From DATFQE01 sp963738205 (GTDB lineage: Bacteria > Actinomycetota > Thermoleophilia > Gaiellales > Gaiellaceae), in assembly GCA_963738205.1 (NCBI GenBank), contig CAVTVQ010000009.1:310001-374000 (forward strand): a stretch of DNA of 64,000 nt, read 5' to 3'. Positions 38,420 through 46,552 of this stretch are shown here, piece by piece (the stretch's first letter is position 1; each line of letters starts with the position of its first letter). Under the pieces are notes generated by a model. It saw only the letters and a list, made by a program, of their open reading frames with translations. It did no database searches and had not been told where the DNA came from. The translations under genes were made by a program, and so were the position numbers.

Positions 38420-38504
38420 CCCCGCTCGGCCTCATCCGCAGGACATGTCTGGAGTCTTGGCCGAGACAGGTGTGGACAGCTGGGCGTTCGTCCGCAGGCG
38501 CGCC

Positions 38505-38510
38505 TACACT
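38505..38510 (+). promoter_or_regulatory. UDG4 gene leaderless -10 box
   Basis: TACACT ends six bases before ATG 38517. Confidence 0.45.
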
Positions 38511-38516
38511 CACCCG

Positions 38517-39164
38517 ATGCCTGACGCAGCGGCCCTCTCCGCCTTCGAGGAGCTCGTCTCGGGATGCACGCGCTGTCGACTGGCAGAGGGGCGAACGCAG
38601 GTCGTTTTCGGCGTCGGGAACCCGCACGCCGACCTGATGTTCGTCGGCGAGGCGCCCGGCTTCCACGAGGACAAGCAGGGCTACCCGTTCGTCGGCCAGG
38701 CGGGAAAGCTGCTCGACAAGCTACTCGCCGGGATCGGCCTCGAACGCTCGCAGGTCTACATCGCGAACGTGCTCAAGTGCCGCCCGCCGGGCAACCGCGA
38801 CCCCCAGCCGGACGAGATCGAGGCGTGCGAGTCGCACCTCTTCAAGCAGATCGAGCTGATCGAGCCGACCGTCGTCGCGACGCTGGGCAACTTCGCCACG
38901 AAGCTCCTGTCGGGCAAGCCGACGGGGATCACGCGCGTCCATGGGGTCGAGCAGGAGACGACGCTCGGCGGCAACAGCGTCATCCTCTACCCGCTCTACC
39001 ACCCGGCTGCGGCGCTCTACACGCCCAAGATGCTCCAGGTGCTCGAAGAGGACTTCGCGCGGATCCCCGCGATCATCGGCCGGCCCTCCGAACCGATCGT
39101 CGCGCAGCAAGCCGAGCCAGAGCCGCTGGCGTCAGAGCCCGCAGTCCAGCTCGGCCTCTTCTAG
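38517..39164 (+). CDS. Uracil-DNA glycosylase, family 4 (Fe-S)
   Basis: A 215-residue base-excision enzyme removing uracil from DNA. GEAPGFHEDKQGYPFVGQAG is the family 4 catalytic motif, ANVLKCRPPGNRDPQPDE the second, and LYPLYHPAAAL the C-terminal H-P-A motif. The four cluster Cys are seen in CTRCRL, KCRPPG and EACESH. The ATG at 38517 is set by the leaderless promoter. The C-terminus ends VQLGLF, reminiscent of a beta-clamp binding peptide (QLGLF), which would tether the enzyme to replication forks. Confidence 0.94.
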   Translation: MPDAAALSAFEELVSGCTRCRLAEGRTQVVFGVGNPHADLMFVGEAPGFHEDKQGYPFVGQAGKLLDKLLAGIGLERSQVYIANVLKCRPPGNRDPQPDEIEACESHLFKQIELIEPTVVATLGNFATKLLSGKPTGITRVHGVEQETTLGGNSVILYPLYHPAAALYTPKMLQVLEEDFARIPAIIGRPSEPIVAQQAEPEPLASEPAVQLGLF

Positions 39165-39175
39165 CCTCCGCGGCC

Positions 39176-39673
39176 ATGGAGCTCGAGTCCGGGTCTCCGC
39201 AGGAGACCGAGGCGATCGGCGCCGCGCTCGCGGCCGAGCTGAAGCCCGGCGACGTGGTCACGGTCTCCGGCGAGCTCGGCGCGGGCAAGACGACGTTCGT
39301 GCGCGGCGCGTGCCGCGCGCTCGGGGTCGAGCAGCCGGTCACGAGCCCGACCTACACGGTCGGCAACCGCTATCGCGGCGATACCGCTGTCTCACACCTC
39401 GATCTGTTCCGTTTCCAGGGCTTTTCGTCGGCCGAGTGGGGAGATCTCGAGCCGTACTTCGACGACGCCGTCGTTTTCGTCGAGTGGCCCGAAGCGGCGC
39501 ACGACGCGCTTCCGCCCGCGCGCGTCGCGGTCACGCTGCAGCACGCGACGCCGGAAAGGCGGGTGATCTCCCTCGCCGGGGCGGAAGGCTCCTTGCTAGA
39601 ACGGGTGCGACGGCGTGTTGATCCTGGCTCTGGACACCGCGACGACGACCGCGACGGCGGCGCTCGTCCGTGA
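39176..39673 (+). CDS. tsaE: tRNA threonylcarbamoyladenosine biosynthesis ATPase TsaE
   Basis: 165 residues. P-loop SGELGAGKTTFVRGACRALG, then PVTSPTYTVGNRY and VSHLDLFRF with DxxR-like spacing, and FVEWPE, all typical of TsaE. It drives t6A formation on ANN-decoding tRNAs together with TsaB and TsaD, both encoded downstream. The last ~27 residues (ERVRRRVDPGSGHRDDD...) overlap the tsaB start by 59 bases, so the end may be poorly conserved. Confidence 0.9.
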   Translation: MELESGSPQETEAIGAALAAELKPGDVVTVSGELGAGKTTFVRGACRALGVEQPVTSPTYTVGNRYRGDTAVSHLDLFRFQGFSSAEWGDLEPYFDDAVVFVEWPEAAHDALPPARVAVTLQHATPERRVISLAGAEGSLLERVRRRVDPGSGHRDDDRDGGARP

Positions 39674-40193
39674 CGGCGAGCCGCTGGCGGAGGCGGCCGT
39701 GCAGCCGCGCGAGATCTTCCGGGCGATGGACGAGTTGCTCGACGACCCGAGGGAGCTCGACGCGATCGTTGTCGGTATCGGGCCGGGGAGCTTCACCGGC
39801 CTGCGCATGGGGCTCGCAGCCGCCCGTGCGATCGCCCTCGCGCTCGAGCTGCCCGTCGCCGGCGTCTCGACGCTCGATGCGCTCGCAGCCGGCGCTCCCG
39901 GCGCGGTCCCGGTGATCGACGCCCGGCGCCGCGAGGTGTTCGCGCTGGTCGACGGCGAGCCCCGCGTGCTTCCCCCCACGGCGCTGCGGCCCGCCACGCT
40001 GGTCGGAGACGGCGCGCTCCGCTACCGCACACAGCTGGAAGCCGCCGGCGCCGAGATCCCACCGGATGACGACCCGCGCCACCTCCCGCGCGCCCGCTTC
40101 CACGCAGTCCTCGCACGCGACTTCGGCCCGGCCGACGCCGTCGAGCCGTTCTACCTCCGCGTCCCGGACGCGGAGAAGGCCGTCGCCCGGTGA
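39615..40193 (+). CDS. tsaB: tRNA threonylcarbamoyladenosine biosynthesis protein TsaB
   Basis: 192 residues of the ASKHA fold lacking a full active site, as normal for TsaB. LILALDTATTTATAALVRDG at the N-terminus, VGIGPGSFTGLRMGLAAARA at the dimer interface, and PVAGVSTLDALAAG. It is the scaffold partner of TsaD in t6A synthesis. GTG 39615 within the end of tsaE; its stop overlaps rimI (GTGA). Confidence 0.92.
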   Translation: MLILALDTATTTATAALVRDGEPLAEAAVQPREIFRAMDELLDDPRELDAIVVGIGPGSFTGLRMGLAAARAIALALELPVAGVSTLDALAAGAPGAVPVIDARRREVFALVDGEPRVLPPTALRPATLVGDGALRYRTQLEAAGAEIPPDDDPRHLPRARFHAVLARDFGPADAVEPFYLRVPDAEKAVAR

Positions 40194-40654
40194 TCGTGCT
40201 TCGCAACCTCAAGCTGCGCGACCTCGGAGCGATCGAGCGGATCGAGCGGCGCTCGTACCCGACTCCGTGGTCGCGCTCCATGTTCGCCGGCGAGCTGACG
40301 AAGTCGTCCTCGGTCTGTCTCGGCGCCTACGACTCGGAGACGGCGGAGCTCGTGGGGTACCTGATCATCTCCCGCTACGTCGACGCCTGGCACGTGATGA
40401 ACGTCGCCGTCGCGCCCGAGTACCGCGGCCGTGGGATCGCGACCAGCCTCCTGGAGCAGCTGTTCGAGCTCACCGCCGGCGACGGACGCCGCGGCTACAC
40501 GCTCGAGGTCCGCGTCTCCAACCGCAGTGCGATTCGCCTCTACGAGCGCCTCGGCTTCAAGGCGCGGGGCATCCGCCGCGGCTACTACACGGACAATCGC
40601 GAGGACGCGCTGATCATGTGGAAGGACCCCGTGCGCGAGGCCGCGAGCGCCTGA
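40190..40654 (+). CDS. rimI: Ribosomal protein S18-alanine N-acetyltransferase
   Basis: A 154-residue GNAT acetyltransferase. VMNVAVAPEYRGRGIATSLLEQL is the acetyl-CoA-binding motif A; EVRVSNRSAIRLYERLGFKARGIRRGYY is the RimI-type C-terminal half. Its place between tsaB and tsaD is the standard actinobacterial arrangement. GTG 40190 overlaps the tsaB stop. Confidence 0.9.
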   Translation: MIVLRNLKLRDLGAIERIERRSYPTPWSRSMFAGELTKSSSVCLGAYDSETAELVGYLIISRYVDAWHVMNVAVAPEYRGRGIATSLLEQLFELTAGDGRRGYTLEVRVSNRSAIRLYERLGFKARGIRRGYYTDNREDALIMWKDPVREAASA

Positions 40655-40705
40655 TCACCCCACGCCCCGGCTGCCCGAGGTCGGTGAGGCAGGCATCATC
40701 GGGCG

Positions 40706-41671
40706 ATGATCCTCGCGCTCGAGACCTCGTGCGACGAGACGGCAGCAGCGCTCGTCACCGATGACGGTGAGATCCGCGCCAACGTCGTCGCGTCCCAGGC
40801 CGACCTCCACGCCCGCTACGGCGGCGTCGTGCCCGAAGTGGCCTCGCGCCGTCACCTGGAGCTCCTCCTGCCGGTCCTCCGCGAGGCCCAGGCGGAGGCG
40901 GGCGCGACCCTCGACGACGTCGACCGGGTCGCCGTCACGACCGGGCCGGGCCTCATCGGCGCGCTCCTCGTCGGCCTGTCCGCTGCCAAGTCGCTGGCGT
41001 GGGCACGCCGCTTGCCACTCGTGCCCGTCGACCATCTGCACGGCCACGTGGCGTCGCTCTACCTCGAGCCGGGAGCGGTCGAACCGCCGTTCCTCTGCCT
41101 GCTGGCGAGCGGCGGGCACACCTTGCTGCTCGACGTGAAGGATCGCACCGGCTACCGCCGCATCGGGACGACCCTGGACGACGCGGCCGGTGAGGCGTTC
41201 GACAAGGGTGCACGCCTGCTCGGCCTCGGCTACCCGGGCGGCGCCGAGCTCGACCGCCTCGCGCGCGCGGGTGACCCGGAGGCCTACGCCTTCCCCGTGG
41301 CGCGCGTGCCCGGCTTCGACTTCTCGTTCTCCGGGCTCAAGACCGCACTGCTCTACGCCGTGCGCGACCTGCCGGCCGACGAGCTCGAGCGGCGCCGCGC
41401 CGATCTCGCCGCCTCGTACCAGCGGGCGATCGTGCGCGCGCTCGTCGAGCGGACGCGCGCGGCGGCGGAGCACCTTGGCGCCGAGCGGATCGCGGTCGTC
41501 GGCGGCGTCGCGGCCAATTCGGAGTTGCGGGCCGCGCTTCCGGACGCCGCTCTGGCGCCGCTGGCGCTCTGCACCGACAACGCGGCGATGATCGCGTCCG
41601 CGGCGCGGTACCGCGAGGCCATCCCGTATCCCGGGTACCTTGAGCTGGATGCCTACGCCTCCTCGGGCTAG
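40706..41671 (+). CDS. tsaD: tRNA N6-adenosine threonylcarbamoyltransferase TsaD
   Basis: 321 residues. Catalytic subunit of t6A37 synthesis. MILALETSCDETAAALVTDD (phosphate-binding), then VDHLHGHVASLYLE with the metal-binding HxxxH, LLASGGHTLLL, GEAFDKGARLLGLGYPGG and VVGGVAANSELR, with CTDNAAMIA at the end. Complete and normal in length. Its last codons overlap the start of the next subtilase gene. Confidence 0.95.
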   Translation: MILALETSCDETAAALVTDDGEIRANVVASQADLHARYGGVVPEVASRRHLELLLPVLREAQAEAGATLDDVDRVAVTTGPGLIGALLVGLSAAKSLAWARRLPLVPVDHLHGHVASLYLEPGAVEPPFLCLLASGGHTLLLDVKDRTGYRRIGTTLDDAAGEAFDKGARLLGLGYPGGAELDRLARAGDPEAYAFPVARVPGFDFSFSGLKTALLYAVRDLPADELERRRADLAASYQRAIVRALVERTRAAAEHLGAERIAVVGGVAANSELRAALPDAALAPLALCTDNAAMIASAARYREAIPYPGYLELDAYASSG

Positions 41672-44216
41672 GTCGCTGCGGATCGGGCTCCTTGCCGTGG
41701 TCGCGCTGGCGGCCACCGCAGTCTCCGTTGCCGTCGCCGCGGGCGGGAGCGACACTGATGCGGGCGCCGGACGCATTCCGGCCTCGGCGTGGAACGGTCT
41801 TGTCGGCGGACCGCGGCCGGAGGCCACCGTTGGGCAGCGCACGATCGTGGTGCTCCGCGTCCCCTCGCTCGCCGAGCGACTCGCGCTCACTGGCGGCCGC
41901 GCGACGGAGGCGAGGCTCAAGCGGTGGCAGACGATCGCCCTGGCCGCGCAGGAGCAGCTGATCGCCGGCCTTGCCGCCAAGGGCGTGCGGGTCCGGCCCG
42001 AGTACCGCTACACGCGCGTGCTGTCGGGCTTCTCCGCCGCGCTCGATCCGCGTGGCGTCGCGCTGCTCGAGCGGTCGAAGGAGGTGCGGGGCGTCTACCC
42101 GGTGCGGGTGGCCTATCCGTCGACGGTCGCAGCCGACCTGCTCGAGCAGGATGCTGCCGCGCCCGGCTCGGCCTTCCGCGCCGAGGCACGGCTGCCGGGC
42201 TTCGACGGCAAGGGCGTCACCGTCGCGCTGCTGGACACCGGTGTCGATCTCCGGCACCGCTATCTCGGCGGGCGGGCCCAGGACGGCGTCGACGTCGTCG
42301 ACGGCGACGACTCCGCGCAGGCCGAAGCCAACCCCGACACGGGCGAGCTGGAGCGGCACGGCACGCAGCTCGCCGGCCTCGTCGGCGGCTCGAACGGTCC
42401 GGCCGGGCTACGCGGAGTCGCTCCGGGTGCGGCCCTCCTGCCGATCCGCGTCGCCGGTTGGCAGCGCGACTCGCGAGGCGCCTACTCGGTGTACTCGCGA
42501 ACCGACCAGCTCGTCGCCGGCCTCGAGCGCGCGGTCGACCCGAACGACGACGGCGACACGCACGACGCCGCCCGCATCGCGCTCCTGGGCGTCGCCGAGC
42601 CCTTCGGGGCGTTCGACGACAGTCCCAGCGCACAGGCCGTCGCCGGGGCACTGCGCCACGACACGCTCGTCGTCGCGCCCGCCGGGAACGACGGCCCCGC
42701 GGGCGTCCGCTTCGGCAGCATCTCGGGGCCCGGCGGCTCGAAGGCCGCGCTCACGGTCGGCGCTGCCGACCTCCGCCCACGACTCCAGGACGTCCACGTC
42801 GTGCTCAGGACGGGGTTGCGCGTCGCGCTCGACCGGCGCCTCGCGCTCGCCGGGGCGGTGACGCCTGGCACCGACACAGAGCTGCGACTTGCGCAGCCGG
42901 AGCTTCCCGACACCCCGCCGGGGCTGGAGCCGCCGCCGCTCACCCTCGACTCGTTCTTCGACGAACGGGGCTTCAGCCATGTGGCCGGCAAGGCAGCGCT
43001 GGTTCCCGCCGGGACGTCCCCGCGGGAGGCGGCGGCCGCCGCAGCGAGAGCGGGCGCGGAGGCGGTCATCCTCTACGGCGGCGAGCTGCCTTCCGGCGCG
43101 GTGGGGGTGAGCGAGGACGTCGACGTCCCGGTCATCGCCGTGCCGGGCACGGTCGGGCACCGCGCCGCTCTGGCCCTGCGCGCGGGCACGCCGTCGACGG
43201 TGTCGATCGGCGCGCCGCGCGAGGACGACAACCCCGCCGCCGGCGGCGTGGCGGTCTTCTCCTCCCGGGGGCTCGCGTTCGACGGCCGCCTCAAGCCCGA
43301 CCTGACCGCACCCGGAGTCGCTCTGCTCTCGGCCGAGCCGGGCCGCAACGCCGACGCCTCGGCCAGGTTCGGCACCGCCAGCGGCTCGAGCGCCGCTGCG
43401 GCCGTCGTTGCGGGCACAGCGACGCTGCTCGTCCAGGCGCGACCGTCGCTCGACGCGGTGGCGCTCAAGAGCCTGCTCGTCGGCGCCGGCCGGCCGCTTC
43501 GCGGCGACGCGCTCACCGCACAGGGAGCCGGTCTCGTCGACATCGGCGCGGCGGCCGCAGCCGAGGCGGCGGCAGTGCCGTCGACGCTCACCTTCCCGCC
43601 GGTCGTCGGGGCTGCCTGGCGCGCAACCAGGGTGCTCACGCTGCGGAACCTCTCGACGCGGACGCTGCGGCTGGCGCTCGGGACTCCGCGTTCCGGCCAG
43701 GTCGTCGTCGCCGCGTCGCCTCGGCGGCTCACCCTCGGCCCCGGTGGCCGCGCGCACGTGTTCGTGACTGCCCGCCTCGCCCTCGATGGCGCGCGTGAGC
43801 CCGTCCAGGGAGCGCTCCGCGTCTCGACGGTCGGAGGCGGGGTGTTCAGAGTTCCCTGGCTCGTGACGTTCGCGGAGCCGAGCCGACCGCTGATCTCCGA
43901 TGTCGAGATCTCCGCGAGGAGCTTCAAGCCGTCCGACTCGGCGCCGGCCGTCGTCTCGCTGATCGCCGGCCGCGTGTCCGCGAACCAGCTCCGTCCTCTG
44001 CGGCTGCTCGACCTGGAGCTTTGGCGCGGTGGCGACAAGATCGGCCTGCTCGTCCGACTTCGCGACCTGCTCCCGGGCCGCTACGCCTTCGGCCTGACCG
44101 GCCGTGACGCCGACGGCGACGAGCTCGAGCCGGGGGCCTACAGGCTGCTCCTGCGTGCCGTTCCCACGGATCAGGCCGCTCCCAGCACCCGCTCGCTTGC
44201 GTTCACCGTGCGGTAG
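41649..44216 (+). CDS. Exported S8 (subtilisin-like) serine protease with PA-type insert
   Basis: 855 residues from ATG 41649 (a TTG at 41640 is possible). The signal segment is LLAVVALAATAVSVAVA. A propeptide-like region is followed by the S8 domain: Asp in VALLDTGVDLRHR, His in LERHGTQLAGLVGG, oxyanion Asn in VVAPAGNDGPAG. The serine lies in TASGSSAAAAVVAGTATLL. Ser is present, but the usual GTSMAAP is degenerate (GSSAAAA), so activity may be altered. A ~200-residue insert between Asn and Ser contains a PA-like region (GAEAVILYGGELPSGA). The C-terminus is beta-rich Fn3/CARDB-like, with no PASTA tail or anchor. The gene overlaps the tsaD end by 23 bases. Confidence 0.85.
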   Translation: MPTPPRARSLRIGLLAVVALAATAVSVAVAAGGSDTDAGAGRIPASAWNGLVGGPRPEATVGQRTIVVLRVPSLAERLALTGGRATEARLKRWQTIALAAQEQLIAGLAAKGVRVRPEYRYTRVLSGFSAALDPRGVALLERSKEVRGVYPVRVAYPSTVAADLLEQDAAAPGSAFRAEARLPGFDGKGVTVALLDTGVDLRHRYLGGRAQDGVDVVDGDDSAQAEANPDTGELERHGTQLAGLVGGSNGPAGLRGVAPGAALLPIRVAGWQRDSRGAYSVYSRTDQLVAGLERAVDPNDDGDTHDAARIALLGVAEPFGAFDDSPSAQAVAGALRHDTLVVAPAGNDGPAGVRFGSISGPGGSKAALTVGAADLRPRLQDVHVVLRTGLRVALDRRLALAGAVTPGTDTELRLAQPELPDTPPGLEPPPLTLDSFFDERGFSHVAGKAALVPAGTSPREAAAAAARAGAEAVILYGGELPSGAVGVSEDVDVPVIAVPGTVGHRAALALRAGTPSTVSIGAPREDDNPAAGGVAVFSSRGLAFDGRLKPDLTAPGVALLSAEPGRNADASARFGTASGSSAAAAVVAGTATLLVQARPSLDAVALKSLLVGAGRPLRGDALTAQGAGLVDIGAAAAAEAAAVPSTLTFPPVVGAAWRATRVLTLRNLSTRTLRLALGTPRSGQVVVAASPRRLTLGPGGRAHVFVTARLALDGAREPVQGALRVSTVGGGVFRVPWLVTFAEPSRPLISDVEISARSFKPSDSAPAVVSLIAGRVSANQLRPLRLLDLELWRGGDKIGLLVRLRDLLPGRYAFGLTGRDADGDELEPGAYRLLLRAVPTDQAAPSTRSLAFTVR

Positions 44217-44236
44217 GCCATCCCAAAATAGAGTCA

Positions 44237-44242
44237 TATACT
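44237..44242 (+). promoter_or_regulatory. gdh -10 box
   Basis: TATACT, 34 bases before the gdh GTG, sits in the near-palindrome GAGTCATATACTC (44231-44243). Unlike most promoters here it leaves a leader with a Shine-Dalgarno (AAGGAG, 44265-44270). Confidence 0.45.
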
Positions 44243-44276
44243 CGAAGACGTCCATGCGAGCGACAAGGAGCGAACC

Positions 44277-45551
44277 GTGACGACTGTCGAAGCTCCGGCC
44301 ACACATCTCCGCGAGAACCCGTACGAGCTGGCGCAGCAGCAGCTTCAGCGCGTGGCCGACATCTTCCACATCGACCAGAACCTGATCAGCGTCCTCAGGG
44401 AATGCAAGAAGGCGGTGTCGGTCTCGGTTCCCACCTCCATGGACGACGGCTCGATCGCCGTCTACCAGGGCTTCCGCATCACGCACAACATCGCGCGCGG
44501 CCCGTCGAAGGGCGGGATTCGCTACCACCCGGACGTCACCATGGACGAGGTCAAGGCGCTCGCCATGTGGATGACGTGGAAGTGCGCGCTGATGAACATC
44601 CCGTTCGGCGGCGCGAAAGGCGGTGTGGTGGTCGACCCGAAGAAGCTCTCGCTCGGCGAGCTGGAGCGCCTGACACGCCGCTACACGAGCGAGATCATCA
44701 ACGAGATCGGGCCCGAGAAGGACATCCCCGCGCCCGACGTGGGCACGAACCCGCGCGTGATGGCATGGATCTTCGACACCTACTCGATGAACAAGGGCCA
44801 TTCCGTCCTCGGTGTCGTCACGGGCAAGCCGCTCAACGTCGGCGGGTCGCTCGGCCGGCTCGAAGCCACGGCTCACGGCGCGCTCTACGTGCTTCGTGAA
44901 GCGATGCGCAAACGTGGGCTCGGCTTCAAGGACACGCGCGTCGCGGTGCAGGGCTTCGGCAACGTGGGCAGCTACCTCGCGCTCTTCCTCGAGGAGGAGG
45001 GAGCGAAGGTCGTTGCCCTCTCGGACTCGGGCGGGGGCATCTACACCCCGGCCGGGATCGAGGTCAAGGCCGCGCAGGCGCACAAGCAGGAGACGGGCGC
45101 GCTCGCCGGCCTCCGAGGCACGGAGCCGATCTCGAACGACGACCTGCTGCTGCTCGACGTCGACGTGCTCGCGCCGTGCGCGCTCGAGCAGGTGATCACG
45201 GTCGACAACGCCGACAAGGTCAAGGCGCAGATCATCGTCGAGGGCGCGAACGGCCCCGTGACGCCGACGGCCGATGAGATCCTCGAGGAGCGCGGCGTGC
45301 TCGTCCTCCCCGACGTCCTCGCCAACGCGGGCGGCGTGGTCGTCTCCTACTTCGAGTGGGTGCAGGGCCTCCAGGAGTACTTCTGGAAGGAGACCGAGGT
45401 GAACGCCCGCCTCAATGACATCACGACGCGCGCGTTCAACGAGACGTGGAGGGTCTACGAACAGGGCGATGCGTCGATGCGGATGGCGGCGTACGGCCTG
45501 GCCGTCCAGCGCGTCGCCGAGGCCACGACCACGCGGGGCCTTTACCCGTAG
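44277..45551 (+). CDS. gdhA: Glutamate dehydrogenase (Glu/Leu/Phe/Val family)
   Basis: A 424-residue cytoplasmic enzyme interconverting glutamate and 2-oxoglutarate + ammonia. HNIARGPSKGGIRYHPDVT and KCALMNIPFGGAKGGV contain the substrate and catalytic Lys residues, and AWIFDTYS follows. The NAD(P) domain has VAVQGFGNVGSYLALFL. IIVEGANGPVTPTADEIL and GGVVVSYFEWVQGLQ complete the family pattern. Length fits the hexameric class I-II short form; the cofactor is not determinable by eye. It clusters with a glutaredoxin-like gene and the redox regulator rex. Confidence 0.94.
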   Translation: MTTVEAPATHLRENPYELAQQQLQRVADIFHIDQNLISVLRECKKAVSVSVPTSMDDGSIAVYQGFRITHNIARGPSKGGIRYHPDVTMDEVKALAMWMTWKCALMNIPFGGAKGGVVVDPKKLSLGELERLTRRYTSEIINEIGPEKDIPAPDVGTNPRVMAWIFDTYSMNKGHSVLGVVTGKPLNVGGSLGRLEATAHGALYVLREAMRKRGLGFKDTRVAVQGFGNVGSYLALFLEEEGAKVVALSDSGGGIYTPAGIEVKAAQAHKQETGALAGLRGTEPISNDDLLLLDVDVLAPCALEQVITVDNADKVKAQIIVEGANGPVTPTADEILEERGVLVLPDVLANAGGVVVSYFEWVQGLQEYFWKETEVNARLNDITTRAFNETWRVYEQGDASMRMAAYGLAVQRVAEATTTRGLYP

Positions 45552-45817
45552 CCCCGCGCGTCGTCCTCTTCAGCGCCGAGGGCTGCCACCTCTGCGAGCG
45601 GGCGCGGACGGTGCTCGACGAGGTGCGGGCGGAGCACCCGTTCGAGCTCGAGCAGGTGGACATCGACGGCGACCCCGAGCTCGAGGCGCGCTACCGCGAG
45701 TGGCTGCCGGTGATCGAGGTGAACGGCGAGCGCGCCTTCACGTACCACGTCCACCGCGAGGCGCTCGTGCGCCGTCTGGCGGCGGCACAAGCTGGGGCTG
45801 AAAGGTCCGGTTCGTAA
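45548..45817 (+). CDS. Glutaredoxin-like (DUF836-type) thiol protein; start codon unclear
   Basis: About 89 residues. APRVVLFSAEGCHLCERARTVL has a CxxC redox motif, then FELEQVDIDGDPELEARYREW, LPVIEVNGERAF and YHVHREALVRRL, the glutaredoxin-like thioredoxin fold. No ATG/GTG/TTG/CTG lies near the domain start. The codon overlapping the gdh stop is GTA (45548-45550), a position where GTG would be expected. The nearest in-frame ATG is 45446, deep inside gdh. I mark the domain from 45548. This could be an unusual start, a consensus error, or translation from 45446 giving a long N-terminal tail. Confidence 0.7.
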   Translation, partial: VAPRVVLFSAEGCHLCERARTVLDEVRAEHPFELEQVDIDGDPELEARYREWLPVIEVNGERAFTYHVHREALVRRLAAAQAGAERSGS

Positions 45818-45828
45818 CACCATTCACC

Positions 45829-45853
45829 GTGGAGTGAACGCGGCTGGCACAAT
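45829..45853 (+). promoter_or_regulatory. rex promoter with Rex-operator-like half site
   Basis: CACAAT (45848-45853) ends six bases before the rex GTG. Overlapping it upstream, AGTGAACGCG (from 45833) matches the left half of the known Streptomyces Rex site TGTGAACGCGTTCACA; the right half is weak (GCTGGCAC). Autoregulation by Rex is usual, so a weak site is plausible. Confidence 0.35.
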
Positions 45854-45859
45854 GGCCTT

Positions 45860-46510
45860 GTGTCGTTACAAGCTCCGCCTCAGGCCACCTCGAACGACCG
45901 GCTGACCGTCGGCGTCGCCGCGCGCCTGTCGCGCTACCTGCAGGTGCTGACGCAGGCGCGCAAGATGGGCAAGGAGCGCATCTCCTCGCAGGAGATCTCC
46001 GACTACACCAACATCAACGCCACCCAGATCCGTCGCGACCTCTCGGCATTCGGCAAGTTCGGCAAGCGGGGCGTCGGCTACAACATCGACGGCCTGCTCG
46101 CCGAGATCCGCAAGATCCTGCGCACCCAGGGCCAGCACAACATCGCCCTGATCGGCGCCGGCCGGCTCGGCCAGGCGATTGCCAGCTCGCCGATCTTCGC
46201 CGAGCACGGGATCAACATCGCCGCGGTGCTCGACAAGGATCCGGACAAGGTCGGTCGCTCCGTCGGCAACGTCGCCGTCAGCGAGTACGGCCAGATGGGC
46301 GACGTCGTCCGCGACAAGAACATCATCGTCGGCGTGCTCGCGGTTCCCGCCGACGGTGCGCAGGACGCCGCGAACGACCTCGTCGGCGCCGGCGTCAAGA
46401 TCATCTTCAACTACTCGGAAGCGTTGCTCGACGTCCCGCCGGACGTCCAGGTCCACACGTCCAACCCGGCGGTCGAGCTGCTCTACGCCCTCTATTTCCA
46501 CCTGACCTAG
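45860..46510 (+). CDS. rex: Redox-sensing transcriptional repressor Rex
   Basis: 216 residues. N-terminal winged helix (LSRYLQVLTQARKMGKERIS...NATQIRRDLSAFGKFGKRGVGY) and C-terminal Rossmann domain binding NAD(H) (IALIGAGRLGQAIASS, AAVLDKDPDKVG), ending with the domain-swap helix VELLYALYFH. It senses the NADH/NAD+ ratio and represses respiratory and fermentative genes. GTG 45860 is fixed by the leaderless-type promoter. Neighbouring gdh and the glutaredoxin-like gene are candidate co-regulated partners. Confidence 0.95.
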   Translation: MSLQAPPQATSNDRLTVGVAARLSRYLQVLTQARKMGKERISSQEISDYTNINATQIRRDLSAFGKFGKRGVGYNIDGLLAEIRKILRTQGQHNIALIGAGRLGQAIASSPIFAEHGINIAAVLDKDPDKVGRSVGNVAVSEYGQMGDVVRDKNIIVGVLAVPADGAQDAANDLVGAGVKIIFNYSEALLDVPPDVQVHTSNPAVELLYALYFHLT

Positions 46511-46552
46511 CCGCTCAACTACGAAGGCCCCGCCATTCACTCCTCGCGAGCA

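Noticed and set aside
45823..45839. TTCAC-N6-GTGAA as a Rex operator
   Set aside because: Half sites point the wrong way compared with the known TGTGA...TCACA arrangement. The adjacent GTGAACGCG half site is a better, though weak, match.
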